Shown: positions 1 to 12,914 of the stretch, one piece after another
Numbering within the stretch: position 1 is the stretch's first letter
Layout: each line of letters begins with the position of its first letter
DNA from: Carya illinoinensis
Lineage: Eukaryota > Streptophyta > Magnoliopsida > Fagales > Juglandaceae
Assembly (NCBI RefSeq): GCF_018687715.1
Contig: NC_056755.1
Span: 42,101,001-42,165,000, forward strand
Reading direction: 5' to 3'
Length of the DNA: 64,000 nt
Program-made: the position numbers and the translations under genes
The notes under the pieces: generated by a model
Told to the model about the DNA's origin: nothing
Seen by the model: the letters and a program-made list of their open reading frames with translations, nothing else
The model's database searches: none

Positions 1-1595
1 ACAAAAGCATGAATCTTACGACTACTGAAAGTTGTAGATCTTCATTGGAGAAGATCTCTAAAGCCTGATCTGCCTGAGCATGCTATATAATATATATATA
101 GCCAGTAAAGAATTAATACATAAGAGTACTACTGGGAGGTTTTGATGTAATTCTTTTCCCTTTGTTTTTTTGGAAGATTTATATGGCATATAATATTAAC
201 CGATGTACGTGTCATGAGTGAGCGAGCGCAGTTTCAGAGAGAAACTTCCATGTATGCTGCAGAAACAAAGGGCCGGGAAAGACAGTAGGAAGCTGCATGC
301 CTGCAGCGGCGCACAAGGAATAGGGTTTTGACACCAAGAGAAGGTGACACACCCAACAAGTTCACATGGCCACTAACATGGGCCCTCGATCGCACACGTA
401 CAGCGGCCGCCCCCCCTGATGATCTGCCGATAGATGAATCTCGATCAGCACATGCCAGCTTCGATCTTACAGTACTTAATTAGGTCCCACCACCTTCACC
501 CTCTTCTCTCTCAACCAACTAACTGGCTACAAAAGTAGTACTACTGATCATCAAAAGAACAGACTTATTAATGAACGTCCCAATTAATTTGAGCGAGTTT
601 TGGTTGCCCCCAAACATGACTAGCTAGCTACTGTGTGAGGCATTAATATTAGTTTTGCAGAGATTGAACGGGACAACATCTCACCTGCTGCATGCACAGA
701 CCAGCACCATTAATAATTCCCGTACGTATGTACACCTAGCTAAGCTTATAATAATGAGTGCATATATGGTTGTCAATTAAGTTATTGCATGCTGCATGCG
801 TACATGATAATGTTTCTGATTTTGTTCCAACATTTCCAATTGGGAAGCAGTCCGTAGCACACATACATAGCAAGCACAGATAAAAAACACATCGGAAACA
901 AGCCAACATATGCTTTTGCCTTTTTAGTGTGTTTCCATTCTCTCTAGCACTTTGGCAGGCATGCATCATATATTCGAAAAAGTCATGCTTCTAATTATAT
1001 ACATACTGCATATTGATGTACAGCATATTCAAATTAATAAATTCCAGACATACATGATCATGTACAGCATATTCAAATATATATATATACACATATAATA
1101 TAATTATTCACTATTTTTTTTTTAACATTCACATGACTGCATGCAGGTGGCCGATGAGTACTATTAAATGCTGTATCGTGCTAATTAATTATGAGAAGAT
1201 AAATTCCAGACATGTCTAAAAACGTACGTACATGCACTTGAACTACTATCTGATCTCCTCTAGGCCGGTAGATATGTTTATAAGCTGGTTATACAATTTT
1301 TCAGTGACTTTATCATTTCTCTATATATTAAGCAAAGTCTCCTTTAGAATTAGTAGTCAAGCTTCTAATTTATCTCTCTTTCCTAGCTTTGCAAGATTTA
1401 CAGCAGGCGTGCACGATTCATTGTTGAAACATTGGGTATATATATATAGGAATAATTTATTCGTCATCTTTTTTCTGATTATCCTTTTATAATTATCATC
1501 CCATGTTGAAAACCTAGCTAACTAGCTAGCTATACCTAACCAAGAACAGCTTTTCTAGCAAGGAAACTCAATTTTGTTCTCTAAAAATAGAAAGA

Positions 1596-1596
<1 letters not shown>

Positions 1597-1635
<39 letters not shown>
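1597..1635. repeat. 39 nt poly(A) tract
   Basis: An uninterrupted run of A. It lies immediately left of a C/T-rich segment that could be the 5' end of a retroposed sequence. Alternatively it is the tail of an older insertion on its left. Confidence 0.9.
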
Positions 1636-1636
<1 letters not shown>

Positions 1637-1637
<1 letters not shown>

Positions 1638-2481
1638 AAAAAAGCCAGCGAGCACAGCCGCCCTAGTTTTAGAAAGAGGGAAACTCTCCATTCTCTCTAA
1701 AAAACACCCCAAATAAAAACTTGCACCTCCTCTTTCCCTCATCCCTCTCTCTTTTCTCTAGTTTCTTCCTTTCTTTTTGGTGTTTTTTCAGGGTTAAATA
1801 TGGAGGAAGGCCAATTTGCAGCTCTTCGGGTTCGGCGACCACAATAGGCTTCCCAAGATGCCAATCCTTCAGATGGGCAAAGACTTTTGCCAAAAAAATC
1901 AAGTGTGAGTCACGCACGGTCTAAAGTGTGCGTGTGCCACTGCTAAGGGTGCTCTTCTATCACCATGCACGACTTTTTTGAGTTCAAGGCCACCTGTTAT
2001 TTCAGACCTGACTGGCCGCCAAACTCCCAGAGTGGCGCGTGGCTCTCAAGTGCCATCACAATCACTATATTTTTTTAATTTTTTCACTAAGATTGAAACT
2101 ACGGATCTATATATTTTCAATATATAATTCGTTATTTTTTCATGTATTTTTAATTTATGTAATGTCTTTTGTTTTAGAAAAATAAAAAACAAAAAAACAT
2201 CTTGTCTCATAGATTTTTGTCTATAGAGTGTGTCATATGCTCTATCTTAGACGAGGTATGGGGTTTGTTGACTTTATCTTAGATAGGGTTGTGCTGTCTC
2301 TCAGACTATGAATCTGTAGATATTTGCAGCATAGTTTAGAATATATCAGTCATGATTATGTATTAGAGAACTATTAATATTGTAGTTGGTTTGTAATGTA
2401 TATTTTAGATCTGTTATTAATAAATGCAGTTTGCTTTAATTTATTTATTTTTTTAAATAAAAAGTTCAAAAAAAAAAAAAA
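1637..2481 (+). mobile_element. Possible non-coding LINE-derived retroposed fragment
   Basis: The segment begins after a poly(A) tract and ends in a 14 nt A run at 2468-2481. Its first 160 bases are C/T-rich like a plant LINE leader and are followed by an ATG (1800) whose frame soon stops. The last 300 bases look like a LINE 3' region: T-rich, with ATAAAT-type signals before the A run. No reverse transcriptase is present, so this would be an internally deleted or composite copy. No flanking target duplication was identified. It could equally be ordinary non-coding transcribed DNA. Confidence 0.3.
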
Positions 2482-3219
2482 TAGTAGTAGTATCTTTTTT
2501 CCTACTTTTTGCTGGCCAATATATATGTAGGACATTATTAGCAAGCTAGCCATGTATAGACCAATTAAGTATCTGATGATGATTAGTTGATGGAATCATA
2601 TATGGTGTATGGCCGCCCAAAAATTCATGGAAAATTAATGACGATACTTAATTCAACATTAAAGCAACGATACCTCCAGGCTTTATCTATATAAGGACCA
2701 GTACGGACGCGTATATAGTTTCAAACTTCTAGGCATGCTCACGGCCATCAATATGTTATTTTTTTCTCTGAACGGCCATCAATATGTTGATAGCTAGGTA
2801 GTACTCTGCCATGTTAATTCAATTTGAAATCACTGGTTCTTGATAAGTGACGTGTCACATCTACATAAATTCATGCGATAATTATGGTTGGTATATATAT
2901 ATCAATCAAGTCACAATTAATTAATAGTGCTACTACTTGATGATCTAGATATATACGTTGAATAATATTATTAGGGATATTGGTATACAGTCCATGCTAA
3001 GCTACAACAAAATTCTCATGCTAACATCAAGAATATTTCATTGTCGCTTTTCAGCTGATTATATATATATATATAACGTTTGATAATATATATCCAAAAT
3101 ATTGGATCTGAGCAACATTAATATACGATAAGAAACGGCCAGGAAAATAAATTGATGTTGGTGTACGTACTGTAAACAATAATGGTAAACTTTGCAATAA
3201 TGATCATAATGGCAAAAAT

Positions 3220-3332
<113 letters not shown>

Positions 3333-4462
3333 GAGTTGTTTCCTTGGACTAGTGGCGGTACTGATCAGACTAGTGGTGATTAACCTTTTAACAAGCCGGC
3401 AGGCCAGTTCATGCACTTAATTAAATATATAAAAGCTAAATTTTGGATAGAACCTAGCTACATATATAGATGATCAGTACCCTCTCCGCGTCAAGGAACT
3501 CATGATGGAGGAGCCCCATTGATGAAACCTTGGAGGCCATAGTTCTCCAAGATGTACATGCATTAAGCATGCATTTGGGTTTTCCAAATTGGAATATTGT
3601 GTGAGACGAAGGGAGAGAATTAAGTTTTTGACATTATATTGAGTCGATCACCAGGTACGTACGTACGTGGTCATGCATGATCAATCTAAGAGATCAGGAT
3701 TAATGAGGAGGAAGAAGACATGCGATTTCATCATTAGTAGCTTGATACCATACGATGTCTAGATCGAAGTTTGAGAATTAAGAACTAATTTGTACGTTGA
3801 TCTCACGATGGTACAAGAGAGTTATTCATATATATATATATAGAGATATTAACATGCATGGTATTTATGATCTTTAAATTTTAATAAAAGTGTTGCATAG
3901 TACTGTACGTTGTACAAGATTGATTCTCTTTTGAATTCAAGCATTATCACTTTAATATATAGTTAATTGAGGGGAAAATTGGAACAAAGGCTGATCAATA
4001 TCGATGAACTAGAACCTATCAATTTAATTAAGAATAAAATATATCATTAAATTGAAATTTTGCAAAAAGAGGAAAAATTGGAAAACCAAACCCTTAGTAC
4101 GTTGTAATTAGAAATTAAGGTTAATATATATTTATATATATAGAAAAAATATATTCATAATCTATCTTTTCATCATTTCATTATGTAACATTAAATAATA
4201 ACTTTACATATAAGATATAGCAAATAATGTCTAATTATTTAATGTCATATTATAAAATAATAAAAAAATTATGAGAATTTAAATGATCAATAACATTACT
4301 CATAATATATATATATATATATATATAGTCGCCAACAGGTAATTGTTTCCTACTCACGAGCTCCCACACAACAATAATATTCATAGGAAGCTTATAACAA
4401 TTTGCCGTACGTGTCGTCATCGATGCCAGCAAGGTTGGAAAAATCAAGCTCACGCACCCTGC

Positions 4463-4534
4463 CACGTGTCACAATCGCAGTTCCCTACAAACCCCTAAAA
4501 AGACAGTGCAACCCGTCCATTCTTCTATTAATAC
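4463..4534 (+). promoter_or_regulatory. Candidate Aux/IAA core promoter (G-box and weak TATA)
   Basis: A CACGTG G-box core lies at 4463-4468, inside GCCACGTGTC. A TATTAATAC element at 4526-4534 could act as a TATA box about 175 bp before the ATG at 4708. No canonical TGTCTC auxin response element was seen in the nearest few hundred bases. The transcription start is inferred, not seen. Confidence 0.4.
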
Positions 4535-4629
4535 CCGCAAAGCCCAAACGCAACATCCTTCCCTCCCTAGCTAGCTAACGTCCCCCAACACCCCACTATT
4601 ATTATCACAAGAAACAAAGCACTGAATGC

Positions 4630-4632
<3 letters not shown>

Positions 4633-4665
<33 letters not shown>
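4633..4665. repeat. (GA)n in the presumed 5' UTR of the Aux/IAA gene
   Basis: A GA array of about 33 bp, 43 bp upstream of the ATG. GA-rich 5' leaders are common in plant genes and can bind GAGA-binding (BPC) factors; that role is only a possibility here. Confidence 0.9.
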
Positions 4666-4670
<5 letters not shown>

Positions 4671-4707
4671 GACAAATAAAGACAAGGATTTTTAGAGAGT
4701 GGAATTC

Positions 4708-5154
4708 ATGGAAATTGGGTCAGAGGAGGAGAAGATGGGATTCGAGGAAACTGAGCTGAGGCTAGGATTGCCAGGAAATGGAGGAAGTACTGAAGGAGAG
4801 GTGGCGAGGAAGAGAGGTTTCTCTGAGACTGAGGCTACAACTATGGATTTGAAGCTTAAACTTTCTTCCAAGGACGCGGGGATGGATCTGAATGAGAAGG
4901 CGAAGAACCTAAAGAAGGAGAAGAACCTTCTCACCGCTGATCCAGCCAAGCATCATGCTAAGTAAGCTGCATATATATTGACATGCGTACTTTCTTTAAT
5001 CGTGCTTTTATTAACTAAGCTTGTTAGTTGCTTTTTTAGCTTGTTATTCTTGGGAGCATGCAGTTAGTGCATAGCTGTGGTAGTGTTTAGGTTTAGGCAA
5101 ATCGCAATTTACCTGAGAGATCAAGAATTGAGAAAGAGGTGAACAAGTTCACAT

Positions 5155-5231
<77 letters not shown>

Positions 5232-6660
5232 TGGATCATGTGGAGGGGAGTTCTAAAAAATAATGTAGAAAATAAAATATTTTTATGGGGTTCAAAAGTT
5301 ATCGTGGCTTCCTGGAAACTCCCAAGGTTCTCTGTATATGTAGCTAGTTTGTGTTCATGAAGTCGAGAGAAAGTCATCATAAAGCAATGATTTTTTAGTA
5401 TATAATCCTTTCAGATGAGAATAATGAGCTAATAAATTTACAATTAATTATACGTTGTAAAAGGCTTCTTTTGAAACTTATCTAATCTACATGTTCGGAG
5501 TAATCATTATAACATCACAGACGTACAGATGGCCGGAAAAAGAAAGAAAAAAAACTTGCGTTGACCTTCCTGAGGAATTTCTCAATAAATATTCCCGATC
5601 AGCTAATTAGCATGCACATATATATTTTTGATTTCTATATTCTGGATCAGTTTGTTGATTTCGTAAAATTTTTGCTTCCGTTTTTTATTCATATTCTAAT
5701 TATATACTATGATCTGCTTCCTATTTCTATTAATAAGTCTTTCTTTTCTCTCTGTTCTTGATCTTCTTCTTCTTCTTCTTCTTAATTTTTTGGCACTCCA
5801 GAGAGCTGTAGTTTTTTTAGCTGAAGCTGTAAATTATAGAAAGTAAGTAGAAATGATTTAACGAAATGGAAATTTAGGGCACAAGTGGTGGGTTGGCCAC
5901 CAGTCCGATCATTCAGAAAGAATATGCTAGCTGTCCAAAAGGGCAGCACCGAAGAGAGTGACAACAAGGCGAGTGGCAATGCTGCCTTTGTGAAGGTTAG
6001 CGTGGATGGTGCACCTTATCTTCGTAAGGTAGACTTAAAGACGTACCAAAGTTACCAAGAGCTCTCGGATGCCTTAGGAAAAATGTTCAGCTCCTTCACT
6101 ATAGGTAAAAACTTGGTATATATCAGTTCTTTCGTTTTTTTTGTTATTAAAGTGCCCGATTTGTTAATATGGTTCTTCAATATTGATCAAAACTGGTAAT
6201 TGTGGATCCCAAGGAATGAAGGATTTCATGAATGAGAGCAAGTTGATGGATGTTTTGAACAGCTCTGATTACGTTCCAACGTATGAGGACAAGGTCGGTG
6301 ACTGGATGCTCGTTGGTGATGTCCCATGGGAGTAGGTTCTTCGTGATCCCTCACAAACACTACTAAAAAATATAGTTATATCCGACAAATCTATATTCAA
6401 AACATCATCATCTGGCTTAATTATTTATTTTTACTTTCTTAATTTTTACCTCAAATTACCATATATGCGCAGGATGTTTGTTGATACATGCAAGCGTTTG
6501 CGCATCATGAAGGGAAAGGAGGCGATTGGACTCGGTTAGAATCTTCAAAAACTAAAAATAATAATATTGGTTTTATCTTTCCAAATCCTGATTTGTCGAC
6601 GAAACTGTTTCTTGGATTTCAGCGCCAAGAGCCATGGAGAAATGCAGCAACAGAAGCTAA
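4708..6660 (+). CDS. IAA: Aux/IAA auxin-responsive repressor (IAA7/14/16/17 clade)
   Basis: Short-lived nuclear repressor that is both auxin co-receptor with TIR1/AFB and partner of ARF transcription factors. Exons read as 4708-4961, 5878-6104, 6214-6331, 6473-6534 and 6623-6660, giving about 232 residues. Exon 1 carries domain I with the EAR motif TELRLGLPG. Exon 2 opens with the degron [13 protein letters not shown] (domain II) and the start of the PB1 part with its lysine ([18 protein letters not shown]). Exon 3 carries the acidic OPCA-like stretch [17 protein letters not shown]. Exon 4 reads [15 protein letters not shown] and exon 5 ends [12 protein letters not shown], typical of this clade. 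I start at the ATG 4708; the frame upstream to 4699 begins with GTG. The exon 3 acceptor is odd: the expected border (6195/6196) reads TG, and the next AG (6213) drops about five linker codons. All other borders are GT-AG. Confidence 0.95.
5159..5229. repeat. (GA)n microsatellite in Aux/IAA intron 1
   Basis: About 71 bp of GA repeat inside the 916 bp first intron (4962-5877), between the domain I and domain II exons. Frames through it are not coding. Confidence 0.95.
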
Positions 6661-7549
6661 ACTAGTAAGCTCCACAACGGCCTGCTCCTTTGATCTGGTC
6701 GCAAAGATCATAAGTGCAAATTAAAACCAAATCAACGGTACCCAAAAGCGCGCAGATGGATTGAGCAGGATGCATGGGGAGTGATGTTTTCTGAATAGTT
6801 TGATATATAATTAAGTATTAGTGTGAGATTTGATGATCTATATTTATTCATATATTTAAGTATATGTCGTGGACAAAAACCATAACAGCTAGCTCTTATA
6901 TATGTTCCAAGAGAGTACTTGACCTTGTCTTGCTTGTTTGGTTTCAAATTTACGTGGCTTGCTTGTTTAATTTATAGCAGTGCAAGTGTAATAATGTACG
7001 GCATGCTTGAAACAGTTATATTTTTATATAATATGTCTGCTCTTTTATTAATTCCTGAAAATTTTTTGTCCTTCCTATAATAATAATAATTTATTTATGA
7101 TAATTATTCTTTGAATCATGCTATTTGTTTGGTTTTGTTAAGAAACAACTTGTGTATGGCTGTTATTTTATGGGTGGAGACCACGTCTTAATGGGAGATG
7201 TTTCATGGCCAAGCTTGAATAGGGAGCAAGATCATGTGCATGTTGATGGAGCATTTATGCAATGGCCATTTGTTTTGGTTGGCTAAATTTATTGGTCTGG
7301 ATCCATATGGAAGGGATTGCATGCATGCTGCTTTGGTGTATTAATTTGTAAACATTTGTTTTGGGGGGGGGGCGCACACCACAGAGTCACGTAATGAATA
7401 ATTTGTACGTTTTGATCTGCACTGAGAATGGTCCCCCATGTTTGATGCATTAATAATGCTTGCAACTGTGTGTGATGGGTCAAGCTCGATCGTTTGCTGG
7501 CCCTTGCAATATCATATTTCTTTTCGTTTATTAATTTTGTGTGTGTGTG

Positions 7550-7552
<3 letters not shown>

Positions 7553-7635
<83 letters not shown>
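7553..7635. repeat. (CT)n microsatellite, about 83 bp
   Basis: A pure CT array preceded by a short GT run (7539-7550), downstream of the Aux/IAA gene. Confidence 0.95.
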
Positions 7636-7637
<2 letters not shown>

Positions 7638-7828
7638 TAATCATGGATCTGATTTTGTTGAAGTACTATGCGTTTCAAATGATCATAATGGTACTGCGTA
7701 ACTGGTCAATATATTGAATATACGTAAAGATTGAAAATACCACAAAGATAGGAGAGATTGGCTCCTTATTCAGAATATTAATATGTGAGTATCAGGAAAT
7801 GATCTGGATCTTCCATTACCACATTACT

Positions 7829-7837
<9 letters not shown>

Positions 7838-7869
<32 letters not shown>
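7838..7869. repeat. (GA)n microsatellite, 32 bp
   Basis: A short GA array after a CA run, downstream of the Aux/IAA gene. Confidence 0.9.
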
Positions 7870-7872
<3 letters not shown>

Positions 7873-7976
7873 ATGTGATATATATATATATATGGGAAGA
7901 TATTCTGTTATATGTATATATATATACACAATTACAGAATTATTAACATTATGTGCTTCAAGGAAGAGTCCGATCG

Positions 7977-8008
<32 letters not shown>

Positions 8009-8156
8009 CATGGTTTGGTGTGTTAATTATTACTTGTTCTCATGATCCTCTGTCTCTCACGAAGATGACAGAACCCAGAATATAATGGAGGCCATTTATA
8101 TAGTTGGTTTGGTCTACTTTGCTTAACTCAAGTTGGTTAATTTGGAGGCCATTTAT

Positions 8157-9261
8157 GATGAATCATTTGTCATGATACTCAAATCATTTCTCAAGTTCTT
8201 GGATCACGTTCTGGATATTTGAGGGGCTTAAGACATTGTGTGAAACCATCCTCAACATCATCATCTTCTTCTAAAGTCAGATTGAATGACGACAAGACTA
8301 AGAAATTAGAAGAACTGCACTTAAGATAGAACAATTGATGTTGAAGGAAAAAGAGTTGCTGACCCGATTAAATCTAACAGCAGATTTAGAGGCGAGATGA
8401 GAAATTAAAGAGGTTACAATTAAATAACCAAAAAATATTTAAAAAATTTCAGTCAATGATGTCCCAAAACTCTATGCCACCACCACCACCACAATCATAA
8501 TTCATGTAATTTTTTTTAATTGCCTTTAGTTATAATGTTTGTAAACATTTGAATAATCAATGTATATGATTACAATTTGTGTAATATTAGCATGTTCTTT
8601 CTAATTAAACTTTGATCTATTTGAACAATACTATTTGAACGGTAAATAACCCGTTCGAATGGTGAATTACCATTTATGTATCTATTCGAACAAAAATAGA
8701 CACATTCAAACAAAAACAACCCATTTGAACAGTATCGAAGAAATACAGTCCGTACCTCTGTTCGAATAGTAAAATATTTCTTTGAACAACGTTATTTTGC
8801 AAAACTCCATTCAAACATAAAATCTCTGAAAATAAAATGTCTTTTTGAATGAGAAGAATTTATCTTTAAACAAAATTCACTTGAAAAATATGTTGGTTCG
8901 AACGAACATGATTGAATGTGGTTATTAATTCGAATAACATTTCATTTTGTTTGAACACAAGTGTCGGTTAGAACATAAATTTTTTCATTCGAATTTCATA
9001 AGTGTCGATTAGAACATAAATTTTTTCATTCGAATTGAATTATGAGACGACATTTTTGTTTGTCTTAAAAAAAAACCGTTCGAACAATTTCGAGTGTTTC
9101 TGCCTAATTTCGTCCCTAAAGGTATTTTTTAGAGACGAAAAAAATACTTTCTGAGACGGTCTTTTGGAGACAAAATTTTTTCATCTCCAAAAACTTCTAA
9201 AGACAAAATTTTAATTTTTTGAGACAAATTTTTTTCTCCAAAAACCAATTCTCTTGTAGTG
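8157..9261 (-). mobile_element. CACTA element 1, left-end fragment, inverted
   Basis: This is the left end of a CACTA (En/Spm) element lying backwards. Its terminus (9261 to the left) reads CACTACAAGAGAATTGGTTT in reverse complement, close to the left end of CACTA element 2 (CACTACAACATAATTGGTTT). Next to it come subterminal repeats built on TTCGAA (about 8630-9080). Further in is a coiled-coil coding remnant around 8175-8500 on the + strand, encoding ISQVLGSRSGYLRGLRHCVK and matching the last exon of the Transposase_24-like gene of element 2 (LTQVLGQRSEYLRDLDRCVK). The rest of this element continues at 10382. Confidence 0.8.
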
Positions 9262-10381
9262 ACAACACGTGTAGATGAGTATAATTCTTTGTATATAAAA
9301 GACCTCACTCTGTACAGATTACTTCTTATCGAAATAATAGAAAAGTTTCTTCCAACCTTCTTGGTTTCTTAATTTCCTGTCAGTTTCTTGCTTGATATAT
9401 AGGTTGGTGCATGCTATCAATATCTTTGAGTGATTTGATCATCTATTCTTCACTTTCTCCACAATGCATAATAAGTAGGGCTGTAAACCGATGCGTCGGC
9501 GTCGGTTTCGGCGCCAAACCGAAACCCCACCGACGTGGGAGAGGGGCTCTTTCAACCGGCCGAAACCGATCGACTGGGGAAGAGAAAACCGATGCCATCG
9601 GTCTCGACTGCGTCGGCGCGGTCTTCGGTTTGCCGTCGGCGTGTCTGTGACGAAGGAGGGAAGCGGCGCCGTCGTCTGCCATGAAAGTTCTCGGAGGAAG
9701 GTTGCAGAAAACCTAGGGAGGAAGAAGGAGACGGGAGGAAGAAGAAGGGGTTGGGACGATTTTAATCTCATTTTGGAACGGCGCCGTTCCTTTATATTTT
9801 TTTGTGTTTCCTGGGTCTAAAACGACGCCGTTTCAATTTTTCATAAGTGAAACGGCGTCGTTTCTATAAGTAATAAAGGAAAAAATATATATAAGAACCG
9901 GTCGGCCGGTTCAGCGGTTTTTAGCACAGGAGAACCGAAACCGAACCGGCCGACGTCGGTTTCTATATATTTATCTCGAACGCCGACCGGTTCTTCGCCG
10001 GTTTCGGCCAGTTCCGGCGTCCGGCGGCCGGTTTCCTTCGGTGGAGGTCGGTTCCTCGGTTTGGTGTACAGCCCTAATAATAAGAGAGTTTGCAATTTTA
10101 TTTTTTTTATTTTTTTTGTTGAATGTAAGGATCTTATTATCCTGATCCCTCGAGGGCGTTGATTAATCTTGTTTTCTAGGGGCATCATTTTATTAGTAAG
10201 AAAAAGAACTTGGGATTATTCAAATTATTATTATTATAATATCCTTATGAGTTGGATGGAATTATTCATACAAATGAATCTCATAGACTAAGTAATGTGT
10301 AATAAATATTAGAGATTCCCAAGTTCATTCCCTTGATTTTGTATCTTATACTTGTATCTTATATCAACTTATTCAAATTAG
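9262..10381 (+). repeat. Copia 3' LTR, displaced and inverted portion (hAT MITE inside)
   Basis: Without the MITE at 9476-10076 (plus one copy of its target duplication), this stretch is LTR-like, with a TATATAAAAG box near 9293. Bases 10085-10381 are the reverse complement of 19445-19760 with many small differences, for example TTGAATGTAAGGATCTTATT against its mirror there. The LTR start is at 15016, in reverse orientation relative to this piece. Joining the 14973-15016 part to this part, with the CACTA element and its TGT duplication removed, gives a continuous LTR. Confidence 0.65.
9476..10076. mobile_element. hAT-type MITE, 601 bp, 8 bp TSD ATAATAAG
   Basis: Terminal inverted repeats TAGGGCTGTAAACCG and, at the other end, the reverse complement TAGGGCTGTACACCA. 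Both flanks carry the identical octamer ATAATAAG (9468-9475 and 10077-10084). An 8 bp duplication with TAGGG-type ends is the signature of hAT elements. The interior is strikingly GC-rich compared with its surroundings and full of CGG/CCG and GGTTCGG-like phrases. It contains a 15 bp inverted repeat, AAACGACGCCGTTTC at 9820-9834 with its mirror at 9849-9863. Overlapping open frames in several phases reflect base composition, so I see no transposase; the element is non-autonomous. Confidence 0.9.
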
Positions 10382-10699
10382 AACTTAAATAATTTATCTC
10401 TACCTCAGGATTGCTCCAAACACTCTCACGATTTCATGTACTTTAGCATACAATTGGGTCAGATCATAGTCAGCAAGACTTTCTTCTTGCTGTCAAATGA
10501 AAATTTATATAAGAATTTAAATAAAAAAAGTGTATATGTTAATATTTAATGGGGACTACAATAACTTACCTTTTTCTAGAAAAGCAGTGAAAAGATCAAG
10601 AACCTGCATGATAGTGTATCGTTAAAATCCAGCAGCTTAGCAGTAAATATAACAATTGTTATAATCACATTTTAAATCATAAATACATTGCAAAATTAC

Positions 10700-11100
10700 A
10701 TTACAAATCACTTATAAGATTATTATTTTATAAGTATATTTTAAGTATTAATAAATTTAATTAGAGTGCACAAAGAGTTTTAATTATACATTATTGTTTT
10801 TTTATTAAATATTTTATAAGTATATTTTAAGTATTAATAATTTTTATGTTTATTATTATTTAAGTATTAATAATTTTAATTAGAGTGCACAAAGAGTTTT
10901 AATTCTACATTATAGTTTTTTAATTAAATATTTTATAAGTATATTTTAAGTATTAATAACTGTTATGTTTATTATTATTTAAGTATTAATAATTTTAATT
11001 AAAATTCTAAGAGTTTTAATTATATATTATAGTTTTTTAATTAAATATTTTATAAGTATATTTTAAGTAATAATAATTTTAATTAGAGTGTAAAAAGATT
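10700..11100. repeat. AT-rich tandem repeat, period about 110-120 bp
   Basis: The phrase TTTTATAAGTATATTTTAAG recurs near 10725, 10810, 10930 and 11050. Each copy is followed by TATTAATAA and a variant of TTTTAATTAGAGTG. It sits where the deleted transposase genes would have been. Similar AT arrays occur in elements 2 and 3. Confidence 0.8.
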
Positions 11101-12914
11101 TTTAATTATAAAACAGAGCAAAAAATTGAACCACAAAACCCAATTTTCATATACATGATGGCATATTTCAATACTACACATTGTATATGAGATTACACAA
11201 ACACACTTATACCTAAATATGATTATTAAATCAAACTTAGAAAACTATAAAAACTTACCTCAAATTTTTGCAATCTAATAAAAATATGAATCCATCATAC
11301 CTATATATGCATAAAACACACTAAACCTCTCTTCTCTCTCAAGAATAAATGCAATAAACATCAAGAAATGTCTACTTGAAAATCGAAACGAAAAAGAACA
11401 AATAAAAACACATTACCTCTTGGTGCAACTCTCTTCTCTCTTCTCTCTCACTTGCAATATTGCTCTCTCTCTCTCTCTCTCTCTCTCAAAGTCTTCTAGA
11501 ACACACTCTCTCTCTTAAACTTCAATCCGAGTGAAAATCAAATGAAGGGACCGGCTTAATAATATGTGAAGTTCTATTCAAACGTGAAAATAAAAAAGTT
11601 GCAAAATGTTTCCACAAAATATTTTTTGTTCAAATAGATAATATTTGGCGTTCGAACAAAAAAATAGAATATTCCCCAGTTCAAACAGACTTTATCTCTG
11701 TTCAAACAAAGAAATTATAGCAATATATAAGTATACATAATACTTAAAATATTATTATTAGTATATATTGGAACTATATACACTATATAATACTAAGTGT
11801 CACTAATAGTATAATACTAAGTTACTTATAAATCTATAATACTAAGTATCACTAATAGTATAATATTTTCTTTAGTATCACTAATAGTGTTATACTTGTT
11901 AGTATCACTATAAATATAATATTAAGTATCACTAATAGTATAATACTAAGTACCATAATAGTATAATAGCATAAATATATGAAAACTAATAGTACTATAA
12001 ACTTTATAATATATTCTAAGTACTTAGTATATTACTAATATACAATATAAGTATGTTAAATATAAGTATACTAAGTATCACTATAGAATACACTTATAAG
12101 TATATTATATATATACTAGTTAAGTATATTTTACTATATACTATATATGCTCATCTAATGCATAATATATATACTAGTTACTTTTAATATATATAAGATA
12201 CATATAGTAATCTATTCTATATACTATATATAGTTATCTAATATATATTGTATATACTATATTATCTATACTAGTTAAGAAATTTTTTATTAATACTGAT
12301 ATTAGTATTATATACTAGTATTAGTAATATAAAACATATATTTTTTTTACCTATTGTACTTATATATATTAGTATTATTATATATTTCGTTTGAGTGCAT
12401 ACCCTATTCAGTTCGAACGAATACCCTTTCCGTTCAAATGAAGTGACATTATAGAAGTCACGATACAGTTTCTTCTCTAGTCATTTCGTGTAACTCATTC
12501 AGACATATCGCATCTCCTCCGCCGTTCACAACCACCAACGCCGCCACTAACTCTGACCAAGTCCTCAAATCTCCAAGAATAAGAGGTATGGGTCCTCATC
12601 TTGTCCGAATATATATATATATATATATATATTTTACTAAAGTTAGGTTTTGAAGGGGTCGGATTTTGAATCAATCCGACCCCATTTTGTTGTTTTGGAG
12701 CCAAATGATACAAAAATAATCGATAAAAATGATGAGGTTTCATTCCTAAATCATTTTTACTGATTAAAACCAATAATTATCAAGAGTCCTTTGTTTTTAA
12801 ATTTAGGATTGAGTTGACTCGGCCATGGCTGTTTGGCTCAATTTCTTTTGAACGAATCAGTATCCCGTTCAAATGGAGTTTTAGGTCATTCAAACTAAAG
12901 ATGCCATCTGCCGG

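Larger units (their letters stand above)
6661..8151. other. 3' flank of Aux/IAA and intergenic DNA
   Basis: No gene seen. It begins with the Aux/IAA 3' UTR. Further on it holds a G run near 7363, a long CT array at 7553-7635, a GA array at 7838-7869 and TA-rich patches near 7880-8000. A short phrase TGGAGGCCATTTAT occurs twice (about 8086 and 8143), just before the transposon pile starts. Confidence 0.6.

Noticed and set aside
7306..7345. GGAAGGGATTGCATGCATG, reminiscent of miR393
   Set aside because: Too many mismatches and no convincing complementary arm nearby.
9439..9820. Four overlapping open frames on both strands
   Set aside because: They lie in the GC-rich hAT MITE, where stop codons are rare because of base composition; no domain is visible.
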